A DNA stretch of 33,940 nucleotides. It comes from Bacteroidales bacterium (GTDB lineage: Bacteria > Bacteroidota > Bacteroidia > Bacteroidales > UBA932). Below are positions 5,855-14,225 of this stretch, piece by piece. A program made the position numbers and the translations under genes. Position 1 is the stretch's first letter, and each line of letters begins with the position of its first letter. The stretch covers positions 1 through 33,940 of the forward strand of contig JAGAFU010000002.1 of the NCBI GenBank assembly GCA_017627955.1, written 5' to 3'. Under the pieces are notes generated by a model, which saw only the letters and a list, made by a program, of their open reading frames with translations, was not told where the DNA came from and did no database searches.

Positions 5855-6964
5855 ATGAAAAAGATTGCTTTGATCACCGCCGGTGTCATCCTTGCCGGTA
5901 ATCTTGCCTTCGCGCAGAAGAGTGAAACCCAGACCGCATACGCCAAGACCGACTTTGTCCCTGGTGACGAGATTTTCTTCGAGGACACCTTCGAGAACGA
6001 GAAACTTGGAGAATTCCCGCTGCGCTGGGACTTGCTGGACGGTTATGTGGAGACAGCGTCGGTGAAAGGCCGGAAAGTGCTGGCATTTACAGACAATGGC
6101 CTTGGGCAGGTGATGCCACTCATGAAGGATAAATGGAGCTGGCTGCCTGAGATATTTACCCTGGAATTCGACCTTTATGTCGCTCCCATGTCGGAAGACG
6201 GCGGCTCTGAACTTGGCATGGAGCTTAGGTTTGGAGACCGCGGCGCCTCCGACTATTACAATGCTTCCAGCTATGTTATTTTCCGCTATAGGGAAGACGG
6301 ATCTTCAGACATGGAATGGAGTCTTCGCAAACCCGGTTCGGATTCCGAAACTTACGGCAAAAAAGAACTGGGTCTCAACCCGGGTCTCGGTGGATATAAT
6401 GGAAAGGACAATCCGCTGAAGGCTGGCGAATGGAACCATTATGCCTTTTCCTTCAACAAGAGAGCCTTCAAGGGTTATATCAACGGTGTGCGCATCATCA
6501 ATGTGCCGGCCATGGAAGCCCCCGGATATCTCTATTTCAACAGTGCCGCACAATATAAATACAGCGGCATCAGCAATGTCCGTCTGGCGAAGGGGGCAGT
6601 TCCCCTTTATGACCGTCTGGCCTCCGACGGGAAGATCGTCACCTACGCCATCACCTTCGACACCGGAAAGGCTACCTTGAAGCCCGAATCCGCAGTCGAG
6701 ATAAGCCGCATCACTGAATTGATGAAGAAAGACGCCAGCCTCAAATTCGAGGTCCAGGGCCACTGCGACGCGACTGGCAGCGACGCCGTCAATGATCCGC
6801 TGAGCCAGAAGCGTGCGGAGGCAATCGTAGCTGCCCTTGTAAAGAACGGAATCGCGGCCGACCGTCTCACCGCCGTAGGCAAGGGATCACACAGCCCCAT
6901 CGCTGACAACGGCACCGAAGAAGGAAGGGCCAAGAACCGCCGGGTTGAGTTCGTGAAAAAATAG
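5855..6964 (+). CDS. LamG-like / OmpA-family envelope protein
   Basis: This 369-residue secreted protein has the signal peptide MKKIALITAGVILAGNLAFA. Residues about 30-245 form a beta-sandwich reminiscent of LamG/concanavalin-like domains (FEDTFENEKLGEFPLRWDLL, YVIFRYREDGS, EWNHYAFSFNKRAFKGYING). Residues about 260-369 are an OmpA C-terminal peptidoglycan-binding domain (ITFDTGKATLKPESAVEI, EVQGHCDATGSDAVN, LSQKRAEAIVAALV, GRAKNRRVEF). It should sit in the periplasm or outer membrane, anchored to peptidoglycan, with the sandwich displaying a ligand-binding face. It follows the small LuxR-HTH gene by 11 nt and ends 19 nt before a convergent lipoprotein gene. The family role (envelope anchoring) is known; the ligand is not. 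Confidence 0.88.
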   Translation: MKKIALITAGVILAGNLAFAQKSETQTAYAKTDFVPGDEIFFEDTFENEKLGEFPLRWDLLDGYVETASVKGRKVLAFTDNGLGQVMPLMKDKWSWLPEIFTLEFDLYVAPMSEDGGSELGMELRFGDRGASDYYNASSYVIFRYREDGSSDMEWSLRKPGSDSETYGKKELGLNPGLGGYNGKDNPLKAGEWNHYAFSFNKRAFKGYINGVRIINVPAMEAPGYLYFNSAAQYKYSGISNVRLAKGAVPLYDRLASDGKIVTYAITFDTGKATLKPESAVEISRITELMKKDASLKFEVQGHCDATGSDAVNDPLSQKRAEAIVAALVKNGIAADRLTAVGKGSHSPIADNGTEEGRAKNRRVEFVKK

Positions 6965-6983
6965 CTAAGTGAAGTAAATGTGT

Positions 6984-7571
6984 TTATAACTGGACCGCTG
7001 GCCAGCCGTAATCTTTGTAATACTTCACGGCCAAGTTGTTCTTTTTGACGAATTCAGAAATGGCCGATTTCCGGATTCCCTCACGGGCCTCGTTATCGGA
7101 ATATGCTTTCTGGAATTCCTCGAACCTGTCACCGAAGATGGCTTTCGCCGTGGGCAGGAATTCGCTTCCGTCCCCGACGGCATCGAGACCGGAGGCGAAG
7201 TAGTTCCCCTCGGAATCCTTCTTGATGTGCATCTTTCCGGAATGGTTGCCACCCGAGACAAACATGAGGGTGTCGCCGACGATGTTGTAGTTCTCCACCC
7301 AAAAGTCGCCCAAGACCTGGATGTCATCCGGGTTGCTGTCATCGACCGCCGCATAGTCGTTGTAGGTGACGCTGATCTCGGCCGGAGAGTACTGCGGTGC
7401 GATTTCGTCCGTGACATACCGGTCGATGGCCTGGAAATACTTGTCGGTGAGTGTCTGCGCCGCTTCCGGTTCTACAGGAGCGGCGTTCTTGTCTCCCTTC
7501 TTGTTCCCGCAGGAGGAGACAAGAATGGCCGTGAAAGCCATGAAAACTAAAATCTTGAATGTCCGTTTCAT
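6984..7571 (-). CDS. Lipoprotein of unknown function
   Basis: The start is placed at MKRTFKILVF (7571) because the upstream ATG at 7580 lies inside a -7 box. A lipoprotein signal ends in ILVSSC (lipidated Cys at about residue 21), followed by a Gly-Asn-Lys stretch. The mature part (about 175 residues) starts with a helix (TLTDKYFQAIDRYVTDEIA) and has a central beta-rich region (DDIQVLGDFWVENYNIVGDTL, KMHIKKDSEGNYFASGLDAV) resembling small lipocalin-like or NTF2-like folds. A helical end follows (FEEFQKAYSDNEAREGIRKS). It is probably an outer-membrane lipoprotein. No family is recognised. Confidence 0.75.
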   Translation of the reverse strand: MKRTFKILVFMAFTAILVSSCGNKKGDKNAAPVEPEAAQTLTDKYFQAIDRYVTDEIAPQYSPAEISVTYNDYAAVDDSNPDDIQVLGDFWVENYNIVGDTLMFVSGGNHSGKMHIKKDSEGNYFASGLDAVGDGSEFLPTAKAIFGDRFEEFQKAYSDNEAREGIRKSAISEFVKKNNLAVKYYKDYGWPAVQL

Positions 7572-7573
7572 TT

Positions 7574-7581
7574 CAAACATA
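7574..7581 (-). promoter_or_regulatory. -7-like box TATGTTTG
   Basis: TAnnTTTG on the minus strand, ending 2 nt before the ATG at 7571 and overlapping the alternative ATG at 7580. GTTG lies 18 nt upstream as a possible -33 box. If used, the mRNA is leaderless. Confidence 0.4.
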
Positions 7582-7686
7582 TTGAATATTATACATTGTC
7601 AACCATGGCTTCATCCAAGACGTGAAGGATCTTATCCACCCTGCTAAGTTACATAATTTGATGCGGATCCCGCAAAAAGGCAGGGG

Positions 7687-8919
7687 CTATCGGATCGCGG
7701 CTTCGAGGAACGCGGCGCGTTCTTTGTCCCATAGGGGCTCCTTCCACATGGCGTGGTCGCAGGTCGGAACGCATAGGAAGCGCTTCTTGCGGGTCCCCAA
7801 GTTGTTGTAAATGGCGAAATTGGTGTGTGGCGGGCAGGTCGGGTCCTGCAGGCCGAAACTCATGTACACCGGACACTTTACCTTCGGTGCGAAATTCTTG
7901 ATGTCGAAATATCTGAGCATCTGGAGGACCTTCTCTCTCGGCAGGCCGGAGGCGTCAGCTTCCCCGAAGACTTCATGCACCGGCCACCAGACGATGCGGG
8001 CATAGTCTCTGTAATCTCCCATAAACGGTACGGACGGAGCGATGGCTTTGATTCGTTTGTCTATCGCCGCCGCCAGGAACGTGAACGCTCCGCCCTGGCT
8101 CTCACCCCATGCCACCATCCTGTCCGGGTCTGCCTTGTCCAGAGCGGCGACGAAATCCACCGCCCGCTTCACGTCACAAAAAGCGCCCCTGTAATAGAAG
8201 CTCTCCTTGTCTTCGATTCCCCGGTCGATCCATCGGTCCTGCCCGGCTTTGAATATGCCCTGGTCGCGAACACTCACAAGGAACTGAATCTGCTCCGGAG
8301 ATGACGAAGGATCAATATAATACGGTTCCGCCCCATAGCCCATGAACATAATCTGCGCAGGATACTTGCCGGGGGCGTTCGGGACGGAGAGGATGCCGCC
8401 GGAAACAGCCCCGCCCCAAGAGGCGTACCGCACCTCATAGCATGTCCTCAACTCGTTGGAGTAGGAGGGGATTACCTTGAATTCGGGAGACAATTGAACC
8501 ATGTCAAGCTCCCTGAAAGTCTTTTTCCAGAATTTGTCGAAATCTTTCGGAGGGTCTGGAGGACTCACTACGTCGTCCGGGCGCACACCGATGTTCCATC
8601 TCAGGCTGTCCCGGAGACGCGCCTGGTAAAAACCCGGAGCCAGAGACCCAAGGTCCACTCTAATCATGCTGTCAGCCGCCACAGTGACCTGCGTGTTCAG
8701 GACCGTGTCCTGAACCGGATCCATCAGGGATAGATCCTTCACCAGCACGAAGGAAGCGTTACCAGGGGGCGCCTCAACATGGGTGACAAGCGTGTAGGGA
8801 CCTTCATCAAGGAATAGCCAACCCAAGTCTGGGTTTGAGTTCCCCGTCACCTTAACCGCTCCAGGCGGTATGAAGGAGGCGAATACTATGAGAAACCCGA
8901 GGAGGAGCGATCTTCTCAT
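7687..8919 (-). CDS. Acetyl xylan esterase / cephalosporin-C deacetylase family (CE7)
   Basis: A 410-residue secreted alpha/beta hydrolase of the AXE1 family (PF05448), which removes acetyl groups from xylo-oligosaccharides and related sugars. After a hydrophobic leader, residues 25-112 form an extra N-terminal beta domain. The CE7 core begins near PPDPPKDFDKFWKKTF (about 120-135). The triad is visible: Ser274 in GESQGG, Asp359 in FGLQDPTCPP and His389 in TCDHAMW. The RGAFCDVKRAVDF helix (about 244-256) is typical. Its start codon overlaps the stop of the DUF362 gene by 4 bases (8916-8919), so the two are translationally coupled. The substrate is inferred from the family only. Confidence 0.9.
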   Translation of the reverse strand: MRRSLLLGFLIVFASFIPPGAVKVTGNSNPDLGWLFLDEGPYTLVTHVEAPPGNASFVLVKDLSLMDPVQDTVLNTQVTVAADSMIRVDLGSLAPGFYQARLRDSLRWNIGVRPDDVVSPPDPPKDFDKFWKKTFRELDMVQLSPEFKVIPSYSNELRTCYEVRYASWGGAVSGGILSVPNAPGKYPAQIMFMGYGAEPYYIDPSSSPEQIQFLVSVRDQGIFKAGQDRWIDRGIEDKESFYYRGAFCDVKRAVDFVAALDKADPDRMVAWGESQGGAFTFLAAAIDKRIKAIAPSVPFMGDYRDYARIVWWPVHEVFGEADASGLPREKVLQMLRYFDIKNFAPKVKCPVYMSFGLQDPTCPPHTNFAIYNNLGTRKKRFLCVPTCDHAMWKEPLWDKERAAFLEAAIR

Positions 8920-9914
8920 AAATTGACTATGTGGTATTTCCTGCCGCCAAGGCCGATGCTCTCCGCATATTCAAGAATATGCAGTCCGTGCTGGCGGTTG
9001 ATCCTCTGCTGGAGAGGGGTGGCGGTGTCGCCTTCGGTGTCTTTGTGGTTGAATACCAAGTCTATGCATGCCTGGTCAAGAGCGACGGGGTCAGTCGAGG
9101 CCAGGATGCCGATGTCTTTCATGCGGGGCTTGTCGGGGTTGCCGTCGCAATCACAGTCCACGGACATGTTGTTCATCACATTGATGTAAATGATATTTTT
9201 CCCGTCCTTCTTGAAATAATCATGAACAGCCTGCGCCGCCGCTGCCATCGACTCGAGGAAACCGTCCTGATCGTCGTCAATCCATTTGGTGGTGCTGCGT
9301 CCTGCCGAGTGGATGTAAAGCTTCCCGGACGACGAGGCTACCCCGATACTCTGGTTCTTCAGAACGCCTCCGAAACCTCCCATCGCGTGGCCTTTGAAAT
9401 GGGCTAGGTTAATCATGAAATCGTAGTTCTGGATGTGGCTGCCTACAATGTCGTGTTGGATGTGGGATTTGTCCTTGACCGGAATCTGGATTTCTCCTTC
9501 CTCATCCATGATGTCCACATGGGCGACAGACTCGAAACCTCTCTCCACTATGGCTTTGCGGTGTGCCGCCGTGTTTGCCCTGCTGCCACCATAAGCGGTG
9601 TTGCACTCCACAAGGGTTCCGTTCACCTCATGGACAAGGTCGGAGATCAGCTCGGGACGGAGATGATTGCTCTTTGACGATTCGCCGGTCGAAATCTTGA
9701 CGGCGACTCTGCCTTGAGGCTTGACACCGAGGGCTTTATAGATCTCTACAAGTCCTTTTGAGCTTATGTCCGAAGTGAAGTACACGGTCGCTCCATCCTT
9801 AGAACTGTCGAATCCGGTGCTTGATTGGGGAACATTCTTGGAGCCGGCGCAAGAGGAAATCAAGATCGCCGCGGAAACAAGGGAAAATAAAAAAGTTCTG
9901 CGTCTCATTGTCAT
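8916..9914 (-). CDS. DUF362 domain lipoprotein
   Basis: A 332-residue protein with a twin-arginine-like start (MRRRTFLFSLVSAAILISSC) that also ends in a lipobox, so it is probably a membrane-anchored lipoprotein, perhaps Tat-exported. The core fits DUF362 (PF04015): VAVKISTGESSKSNHLRPEL, GTLVECNTAYGGSR, the central FMINLAHFKGHAMGGFGG and the C-terminal GILASTDPVALDQACIDLV. The 4Fe-4S ferredoxin extension found on some members is absent. The DCDCDGNP stretch could bind a metal such as Ca2+. It is the first gene of a two-gene unit with the CE7 esterase. The biochemical role of DUF362 is unknown. Confidence 0.88.
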   Translation of the reverse strand: MTMRRRTFLFSLVSAAILISSCAGSKNVPQSSTGFDSSKDGATVYFTSDISSKGLVEIYKALGVKPQGRVAVKISTGESSKSNHLRPELISDLVHEVNGTLVECNTAYGGSRANTAAHRKAIVERGFESVAHVDIMDEEGEIQIPVKDKSHIQHDIVGSHIQNYDFMINLAHFKGHAMGGFGGVLKNQSIGVASSSGKLYIHSAGRSTTKWIDDDQDGFLESMAAAAQAVHDYFKKDGKNIIYINVMNNMSVDCDCDGNPDKPRMKDIGILASTDPVALDQACIDLVFNHKDTEGDTATPLQQRINRQHGLHILEYAESIGLGGRKYHIVNL

Positions 9915-9933
9915 TGACTGGTTTTTCTTGACG

Positions 9934-9941
9934 CGAATTTA
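9934..9941 (-). promoter_or_regulatory. -7-like box TAAATTCG for the DUF362 gene
   Basis: On the minus strand TAAATTCG lies 19 nt before the ATG at 9914. It is the same variant used on the other strand at 10012-10019. The -33 region is only T-rich. Confidence 0.45.
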
Positions 9942-9985
9942 GTCAAAAATCTTGATGGATAAATTGTTGATAAAAAATAAACTTA

Positions 9986-10019
9986 TCGCTTTAATTTAAG
10001 CCAAAAGCGAGTAAATTCG
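9986..10019 (+). promoter_or_regulatory. Promoter with inverted repeat before the phosphate-transporter fusion
   Basis: TAAATTCG (10012-10019) ends 4 nt before the ATG at 10024, giving a leaderless or nearly leaderless mRNA. Immediately upstream, TCGCTTT (9986-9992) and AAAGCGA (10004-10010) form a perfect 7-bp inverted repeat covering the -33 region. It is a candidate operator, possibly for the gene's own winged-helix domain. Confidence 0.5.
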
Positions 10020-10023
10020 CGTT

Positions 10024-11973
10024 ATGATAATGACTATATTCAAGCTGCTCGGCTCTATCGCCCTCCTGATGTACGGAATGAAGGTGATGAGCGAGGCCCT
10101 GCAGAAGATGGCCGGCCCCGGCCTGCGCCACATTCTAGGGGCGATGACAACCAATCGTTTCACCGGAGTACTCACTGGAATGCTCGTCTGTGTGGCTGTC
10201 CAATCTTCCGCCGCGACGACAGTCATGACCGTCTCTTTTGTCAACGCCGCTCTCCTGACTCTAGCCCAGGCCATCTCAGTCATTATGGGAGCGAATATCG
10301 GAACGACTCTCTCGGCTTGGATAATGTCGGCCGGATTCTCATTTAACATCACGAATCTCGTATGGCCGGTATTCCTTATCGCTGTGATCCTGATCAATTC
10401 GAGGAAGCACCGTTATCTGGGAGACTTCCTCTTCGGACTTTCATTCCTTTTCTTCGCCCTCGGCACCTTGAACGTGACCGGCAGGGAAATGGACCTGGCG
10501 CATAATGAGGGTGTGGTCAACTTCTTCTCATCCTTTGATTCAGGCAGTTATCTCACCATCCTCCTCTTCCTGGTCATAGGTGGCATACTCACTGTGATCG
10601 CCCAGTCGTCGGCCGCTTTGATGGCCATAACCATGGTCCTTTGCACCACCGGGGTCCTTACCATCTATCAAGGCATCGCCCTGGTCATGGGGGAGAATAT
10701 CGGTACGACCGTGACCGCCAATGTGGCGGCTCTCTCGGCCAACTCACAGGCTCGCAGGGCGGCTCTGGCCCACTTGCTGTTCAATGTGTTCGGAGTCCTT
10801 TGGGTGCTGTGCGTGTTCTATCCTTTCGTCAATACGGCTTGTTCCATAGTCGGGGTCGACCCTCATGCGGAGTCCCAGAGCGCCGCCAGATTGTCTTTCG
10901 TGTTGGCCACCTTCCACACGATGTTCAATGTGACCAACACCGCTATCTTGATCTGGTTCATTCCCCAGATCGAGAAGATAGTGACCTACCTGATTCCGCA
11001 GAAGACACAGGACGAGGAATTCCGTCTCCAGTACATCCAGACCGGTATCATGCGTACACCTGAGATCTCTGTCCTGCAGGCCCAGAAAGAGACCAGCCTG
11101 TTCGCGGACAGGATGCGCCAGATGTTCGCCCTTGTCCGGGATTTGTATGGCGAGACCGACGAGGCTGCCTTTGAGAAAAAGATCGTCAGGGTGCGAGAGA
11201 TGGAGCAAATGTCCGATCGCCTTGAGAGCGAGATAGGCAGTTACCTGGCCCAGGTCTCCAGTGCCCACCTCAGCGACGAGACAAAGAGGAAGATCCGCGC
11301 GATGCTCCGTACCGTCAGCGAGCTTGAGAGTATCGGCGACAGCTGTCTTAACCTTTCCCGTATGATAGACAGGCGCAATAAGGAGAAGGAGCATTTCCTC
11401 CCCGAGCAGGAAGCGGGCATCTCGGCGATGTTCGATCTTCTTGAAAAAGCCTTTGACAATATGGTGGAAGTCCTTGAGGGTGAGGGAGATCCCGATGTCT
11501 CATGGACCGTTGAGAACGACATCGACTCAATGCGTGACAAACTCCGCTCCCAGAACACCATCGACGTGGATTCCGGCAAATATTCCTTCGCTCTTGGAAC
11601 CGTGTTCGTGGATATTGTCAGGGAGTGCGAGAAGTGCGGTGACTATGTGATCAACGCTGTGGAGGCTAAGATGGGAAAAAGGGAAGACGCCGACAATTTT
11701 GGAGCCTTGGCGATTGATCACCAGCGCAAGACAGCTACTTTGTACGGAAAGCCTATTGACTTTACCAAAACAGAGTTCGAGCTCCTCAGCCTGCTGGTCT
11801 CAAATCCAGGGCGTGTTTTCTCGAAGGAAGAGCTTCTGGAATCCATCTGGCCCAAGGATGAGCCTGCGGGTATAAAAGATGTGGACGGCAGCATCAAGGA
11901 CATCCGGGCCAAACTGGGCGACGTTGCCGGCCATATCACTTTGAAACCTGGGTTCGGTTATTATTTCGAATAA
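10024..11973 (+). CDS. Na+/phosphate symporter fused to PhoU repeats and an OmpR/PhoB-type DNA-binding domain
   Basis: One uninterrupted 649-residue frame with three modules. Residues 1-about 320 are a Na/Pi-cotransporter membrane domain (PF02690 type) with its two inverted repeats: QSSAATT (60-66) with GANIGTT, and QSSAALM (194-200) with GENIGTT. Residues about 340-550 are PhoU-like helices (FADRMRQMFALVRDLYG, LESIGDSCLNLSRMID, IVRECEKCGDYVINAV). Residues about 558-649 are a winged helix of the OmpR/PhoB class: DFTKTEFELLSLLVSNPGRV, FSKEELLESIWP, VDGSIKDIRAKLG and the terminal wing LKPGFGYYFE. The usual symporter of this group ends after PhoU, at about 550-570 residues. The wing domain must be cytoplasmic, so the protein could report phosphate flux directly to DNA. 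DUF4301 starts 19 nt downstream. The transport function follows from family; the regulatory role is inference. Confidence 0.92.
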   Translation: MIMTIFKLLGSIALLMYGMKVMSEALQKMAGPGLRHILGAMTTNRFTGVLTGMLVCVAVQSSAATTVMTVSFVNAALLTLAQAISVIMGANIGTTLSAWIMSAGFSFNITNLVWPVFLIAVILINSRKHRYLGDFLFGLSFLFFALGTLNVTGREMDLAHNEGVVNFFSSFDSGSYLTILLFLVIGGILTVIAQSSAALMAITMVLCTTGVLTIYQGIALVMGENIGTTVTANVAALSANSQARRAALAHLLFNVFGVLWVLCVFYPFVNTACSIVGVDPHAESQSAARLSFVLATFHTMFNVTNTAILIWFIPQIEKIVTYLIPQKTQDEEFRLQYIQTGIMRTPEISVLQAQKETSLFADRMRQMFALVRDLYGETDEAAFEKKIVRVREMEQMSDRLESEIGSYLAQVSSAHLSDETKRKIRAMLRTVSELESIGDSCLNLSRMIDRRNKEKEHFLPEQEAGISAMFDLLEKAFDNMVEVLEGEGDPDVSWTVENDIDSMRDKLRSQNTIDVDSGKYSFALGTVFVDIVRECEKCGDYVINAVEAKMGKREDADNFGALAIDHQRKTATLYGKPIDFTKTEFELLSLLVSNPGRVFSKEELLESIWPKDEPAGIKDVDGSIKDIRAKLGDVAGHITLKPGFGYYFE

Positions 11974-11992
11974 AACTTTAAACCACATAATA

Positions 11993-13498
11993 ATGTTCAC
12001 TAAAGAAGACATCGCCCAGATCAAGGGGCGTGGGGCCGACCTCCATAAAGTCGAGGAGCAGGTCGAGCGTTTCAAGAAGGGCTTCCCTTGGATGAAGATA
12101 GTAGCGCCGGCTACTCCAGGCAATGGAATTAAGGTCCTTTCTGAAGAAGATGCCCGGGAGTCGGTTGATTATTACCGGCGGGCCTCCTTCGAGGGTAGCT
12201 GCAAATTCGTGCCCGCGTCAGGAGCCGCCTCAAGGATGTTCAAGGACATGTTTTCAGGGCTTGAGAAACTCAAGGCGGGTGAGGATCTTCCCGCTGACGC
12301 TCCGGGAGCGAAACTTGCCGCGAGGATAAAGGATTTCGCTTTCTACGACGAGGCTGTTTTCGGAGAACCGGATGACAGCAGGGCGTACAGGCTCAAGGCG
12401 CTGACCAAACTTTTGGGGGATGAGGGCCTCGCTTATGGTTCCAAACCCAAAGGAGTCCTGAAGTTCCACCGCTATCCTTCTGAGGTCAGGACGGCTATCG
12501 CCGAGCACCTTGTTGAGGCGCAGGAATACATGCGTGTTACTGATCCATTTACTGACGAGGATTCCTGCAAACTTGTCGTCACAATCTCACCGGAGCACAG
12601 GGAACTTTTCGAAAAAGCTGTCGCTGAGGTGGTTCCGGAATATGAGAAACGCTATGGCGTCCATTATGACATCACGTTCACCTATCAGGACAAAGCCACC
12701 GACACGATAGCTGTCGATATGGACGGGAATCCGTTCAGGACCTCAGAAGGTGAGCTTTTGTTCCGTCCCGCCGGGCATGGAGCCTTGATTCACAACCTGA
12801 ACAAGGTGGAAGAAGAGTTGGTCTCGATCAAGAATATCGACAATGTCTCCCATGAGAAATACTTGGGCGAGACTTCATTCTATAAGAAAGTCCTGATGGG
12901 CGAGGCGCTCAAATTGCGAGACTGGATAACCCTTTACATCAGGAGGCTGAACGCCAATCATTCTGAAGAGATTTGCGATGAGATTGAGGATTTCCTCAGC
13001 AGTGTCCTTTGTGTCAAGGTTCCCGAGGCCAGCAACTTGGAAGAAAGGGTGGCATTGCTGCGCTCGAAGCTGAACCGTCCGATCCGCGTCTGCGGAATGG
13101 TACGTAACGAAGGTGAGCCCGGTGGTGGCCCGTACATCATCGAAGGTAAGGACGGCTGTACATCGCTCCAGATTCTGGAGAGCGTTCAGATCAACAAAGA
13201 TGATCCGGAAGCCCTCGCGGCTATGTCAGGGGCAACCCACTTCAATCCGGTCGACATCATCTGCCTGCTTAGGGATTGTAGGGGAAATAAGTTCGATCTC
13301 CTTTCCTATGTTGACCAGGAGGCCGGTTTCATCAGCCAGAAGAGTTATCAGGGTAGGGAACTCAAGGCACTCGAGCTGCCCGGACTATGGAATGGGGCGA
13401 TGAGTGACTGGAACACCCTTTTCGTGGAGGTTCCTATCCAGACATTCAATCCTGTTAAAGTGGTCCTTGACCTGCTGCGTCCGGCGCATCAGGGCTAG
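11993..13498 (+). CDS. DUF4301 family protein
   Basis: A 501-residue cytoplasmic protein that I recognise as DUF4301, a family found mainly in Bacteroidota. It begins MFTKEDIAQIKGRGADLHKV. An early motif CKFVPASGAASRMFKDM (about residue 67) resembles the nucleotide-binding loop of sugar-nucleotidyltransferases. PKGVLKFHRYPSEVRTAIAE and LLFRPAGHGALIHNLN follow, and GEPGGGPYIIEGKDG lies near residue 370. Nucleotide- or sugar-phosphate-directed chemistry is plausible but unproven. It lies 19 nt behind the phosphate-symporter fusion with no terminator between, so it is probably co-transcribed and phosphate-regulated. It ends 4 nt before the convergent DUF554 gene. Confidence 0.88.
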   Translation: MFTKEDIAQIKGRGADLHKVEEQVERFKKGFPWMKIVAPATPGNGIKVLSEEDARESVDYYRRASFEGSCKFVPASGAASRMFKDMFSGLEKLKAGEDLPADAPGAKLAARIKDFAFYDEAVFGEPDDSRAYRLKALTKLLGDEGLAYGSKPKGVLKFHRYPSEVRTAIAEHLVEAQEYMRVTDPFTDEDSCKLVVTISPEHRELFEKAVAEVVPEYEKRYGVHYDITFTYQDKATDTIAVDMDGNPFRTSEGELLFRPAGHGALIHNLNKVEEELVSIKNIDNVSHEKYLGETSFYKKVLMGEALKLRDWITLYIRRLNANHSEEICDEIEDFLSSVLCVKVPEASNLEERVALLRSKLNRPIRVCGMVRNEGEPGGGPYIIEGKDGCTSLQILESVQINKDDPEALAAMSGATHFNPVDIICLLRDCRGNKFDLLSYVDQEAGFISQKSYQGRELKALELPGLWNGAMSDWNTLFVEVPIQTFNPVKVVLDLLRPAHQG

Positions 13499-13502
13499 AG
13501 GC

Positions 13503-14186
13503 TCAGAACAAGCCTTTGATCAGGAACCATAGTACCGGCACGAGTAGTGCCGGTAAATAATTAAGTGTCTTACAGTCTTTTATCTCGAGAATAGACAAGC
13601 CCGAGGAAATGATCAGCACTCCGCCCACAATGGCGAGCTCGTTGACCAAGGTCCCCTGGAGCAGGGGACTGGACGAGGCCAGAATGGCGATCAGGTAAAA
13701 CATACCCTGCCAGAGAAACAAGATCGGAGCGGCAAGGATTATTCCGATGCCATAAGTCGTGGCGAAAACCATCGATGTCACAAGGTCCAGTGTGGAGTTT
13801 GTGAAAAGGAACGTGTTGTCTCCTTGCAACGCGCTCATCACCGGACCCACAATCGAGAATGTGCCTACGCAGAAGAGAAGGCAGGCTGAGATCAGCCCTT
13901 TGGCGAAAGAGTCTCCTCCGAAACGGGACACCAGGCTTTTTGTCCTGCCGTCGATGTCCAGGGCGGTCCCGACGACTCCGCCGATCGCGAGGCTCAGGAT
14001 GCAAAGCACGGGGAACTCGCTTTTGGGCATATTCTGGACAAAAGAGTTGGCCCCGAGAGCAAGTGAAGCCAGTCCCATCGCGTTGAATAGGGTCTTGCGG
14101 TACTTCTCTCCGAGGCCCTTCCGGAAGATGGTCCCTACCACAGAGCCGCAGATGATGCAAGCGGTGTTGACGATTGTCCCGATCAT
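13503..14186 (-). CDS. DUF554 family membrane protein
   Basis: A 227-residue integral membrane protein of the DUF554 family (PF04474), with about seven hydrophobic segments. It begins MIGTIVNTACIICGSVVGTI and carries the family's GLGEKYRKTLFNAMGLASLA and GGVVGTALDID. The start is 14186, because a complete promoter (14195-14225) sits directly upstream; the extended frame to 14261 would run through it. The function of the family is unknown, with a transport-like role often assumed. Near its 3' end (13533-13555) the coding sequence contains a perfect 9-bp hairpin, TACCGGCAC / GTGCCGGTA. Confidence 0.88.
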   Translation of the reverse strand: MIGTIVNTACIICGSVVGTIFRKGLGEKYRKTLFNAMGLASLALGANSFVQNMPKSEFPVLCILSLAIGGVVGTALDIDGRTKSLVSRFGGDSFAKGLISACLLFCVGTFSIVGPVMSALQGDNTFLFTNSTLDLVTSMVFATTYGIGIILAAPILFLWQGMFYLIAILASSSPLLQGTLVNELAIVGGVLIISSGLSILEIKDCKTLNYLPALLVPVLWFLIKGLF

Positions 14187-14194
14187 ATCATCCG

Positions 14195-14225
14195 CAAATA
14201 TAATAGAAATACTCTGCTCGTCAAA
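14195..14225 (-). promoter_or_regulatory. Promoter of the DUF554 gene
   Basis: On the minus strand TTTG (14222-14225) precedes TATATTTG (14195-14202) by 19 nt, a full consensus match. The -33 box overlaps the stop codon of the upstream lipoprotein gene. The -7 box ends 8 nt before the ATG at 14186, so the leader is 0-4 nt. Confidence 0.7.
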
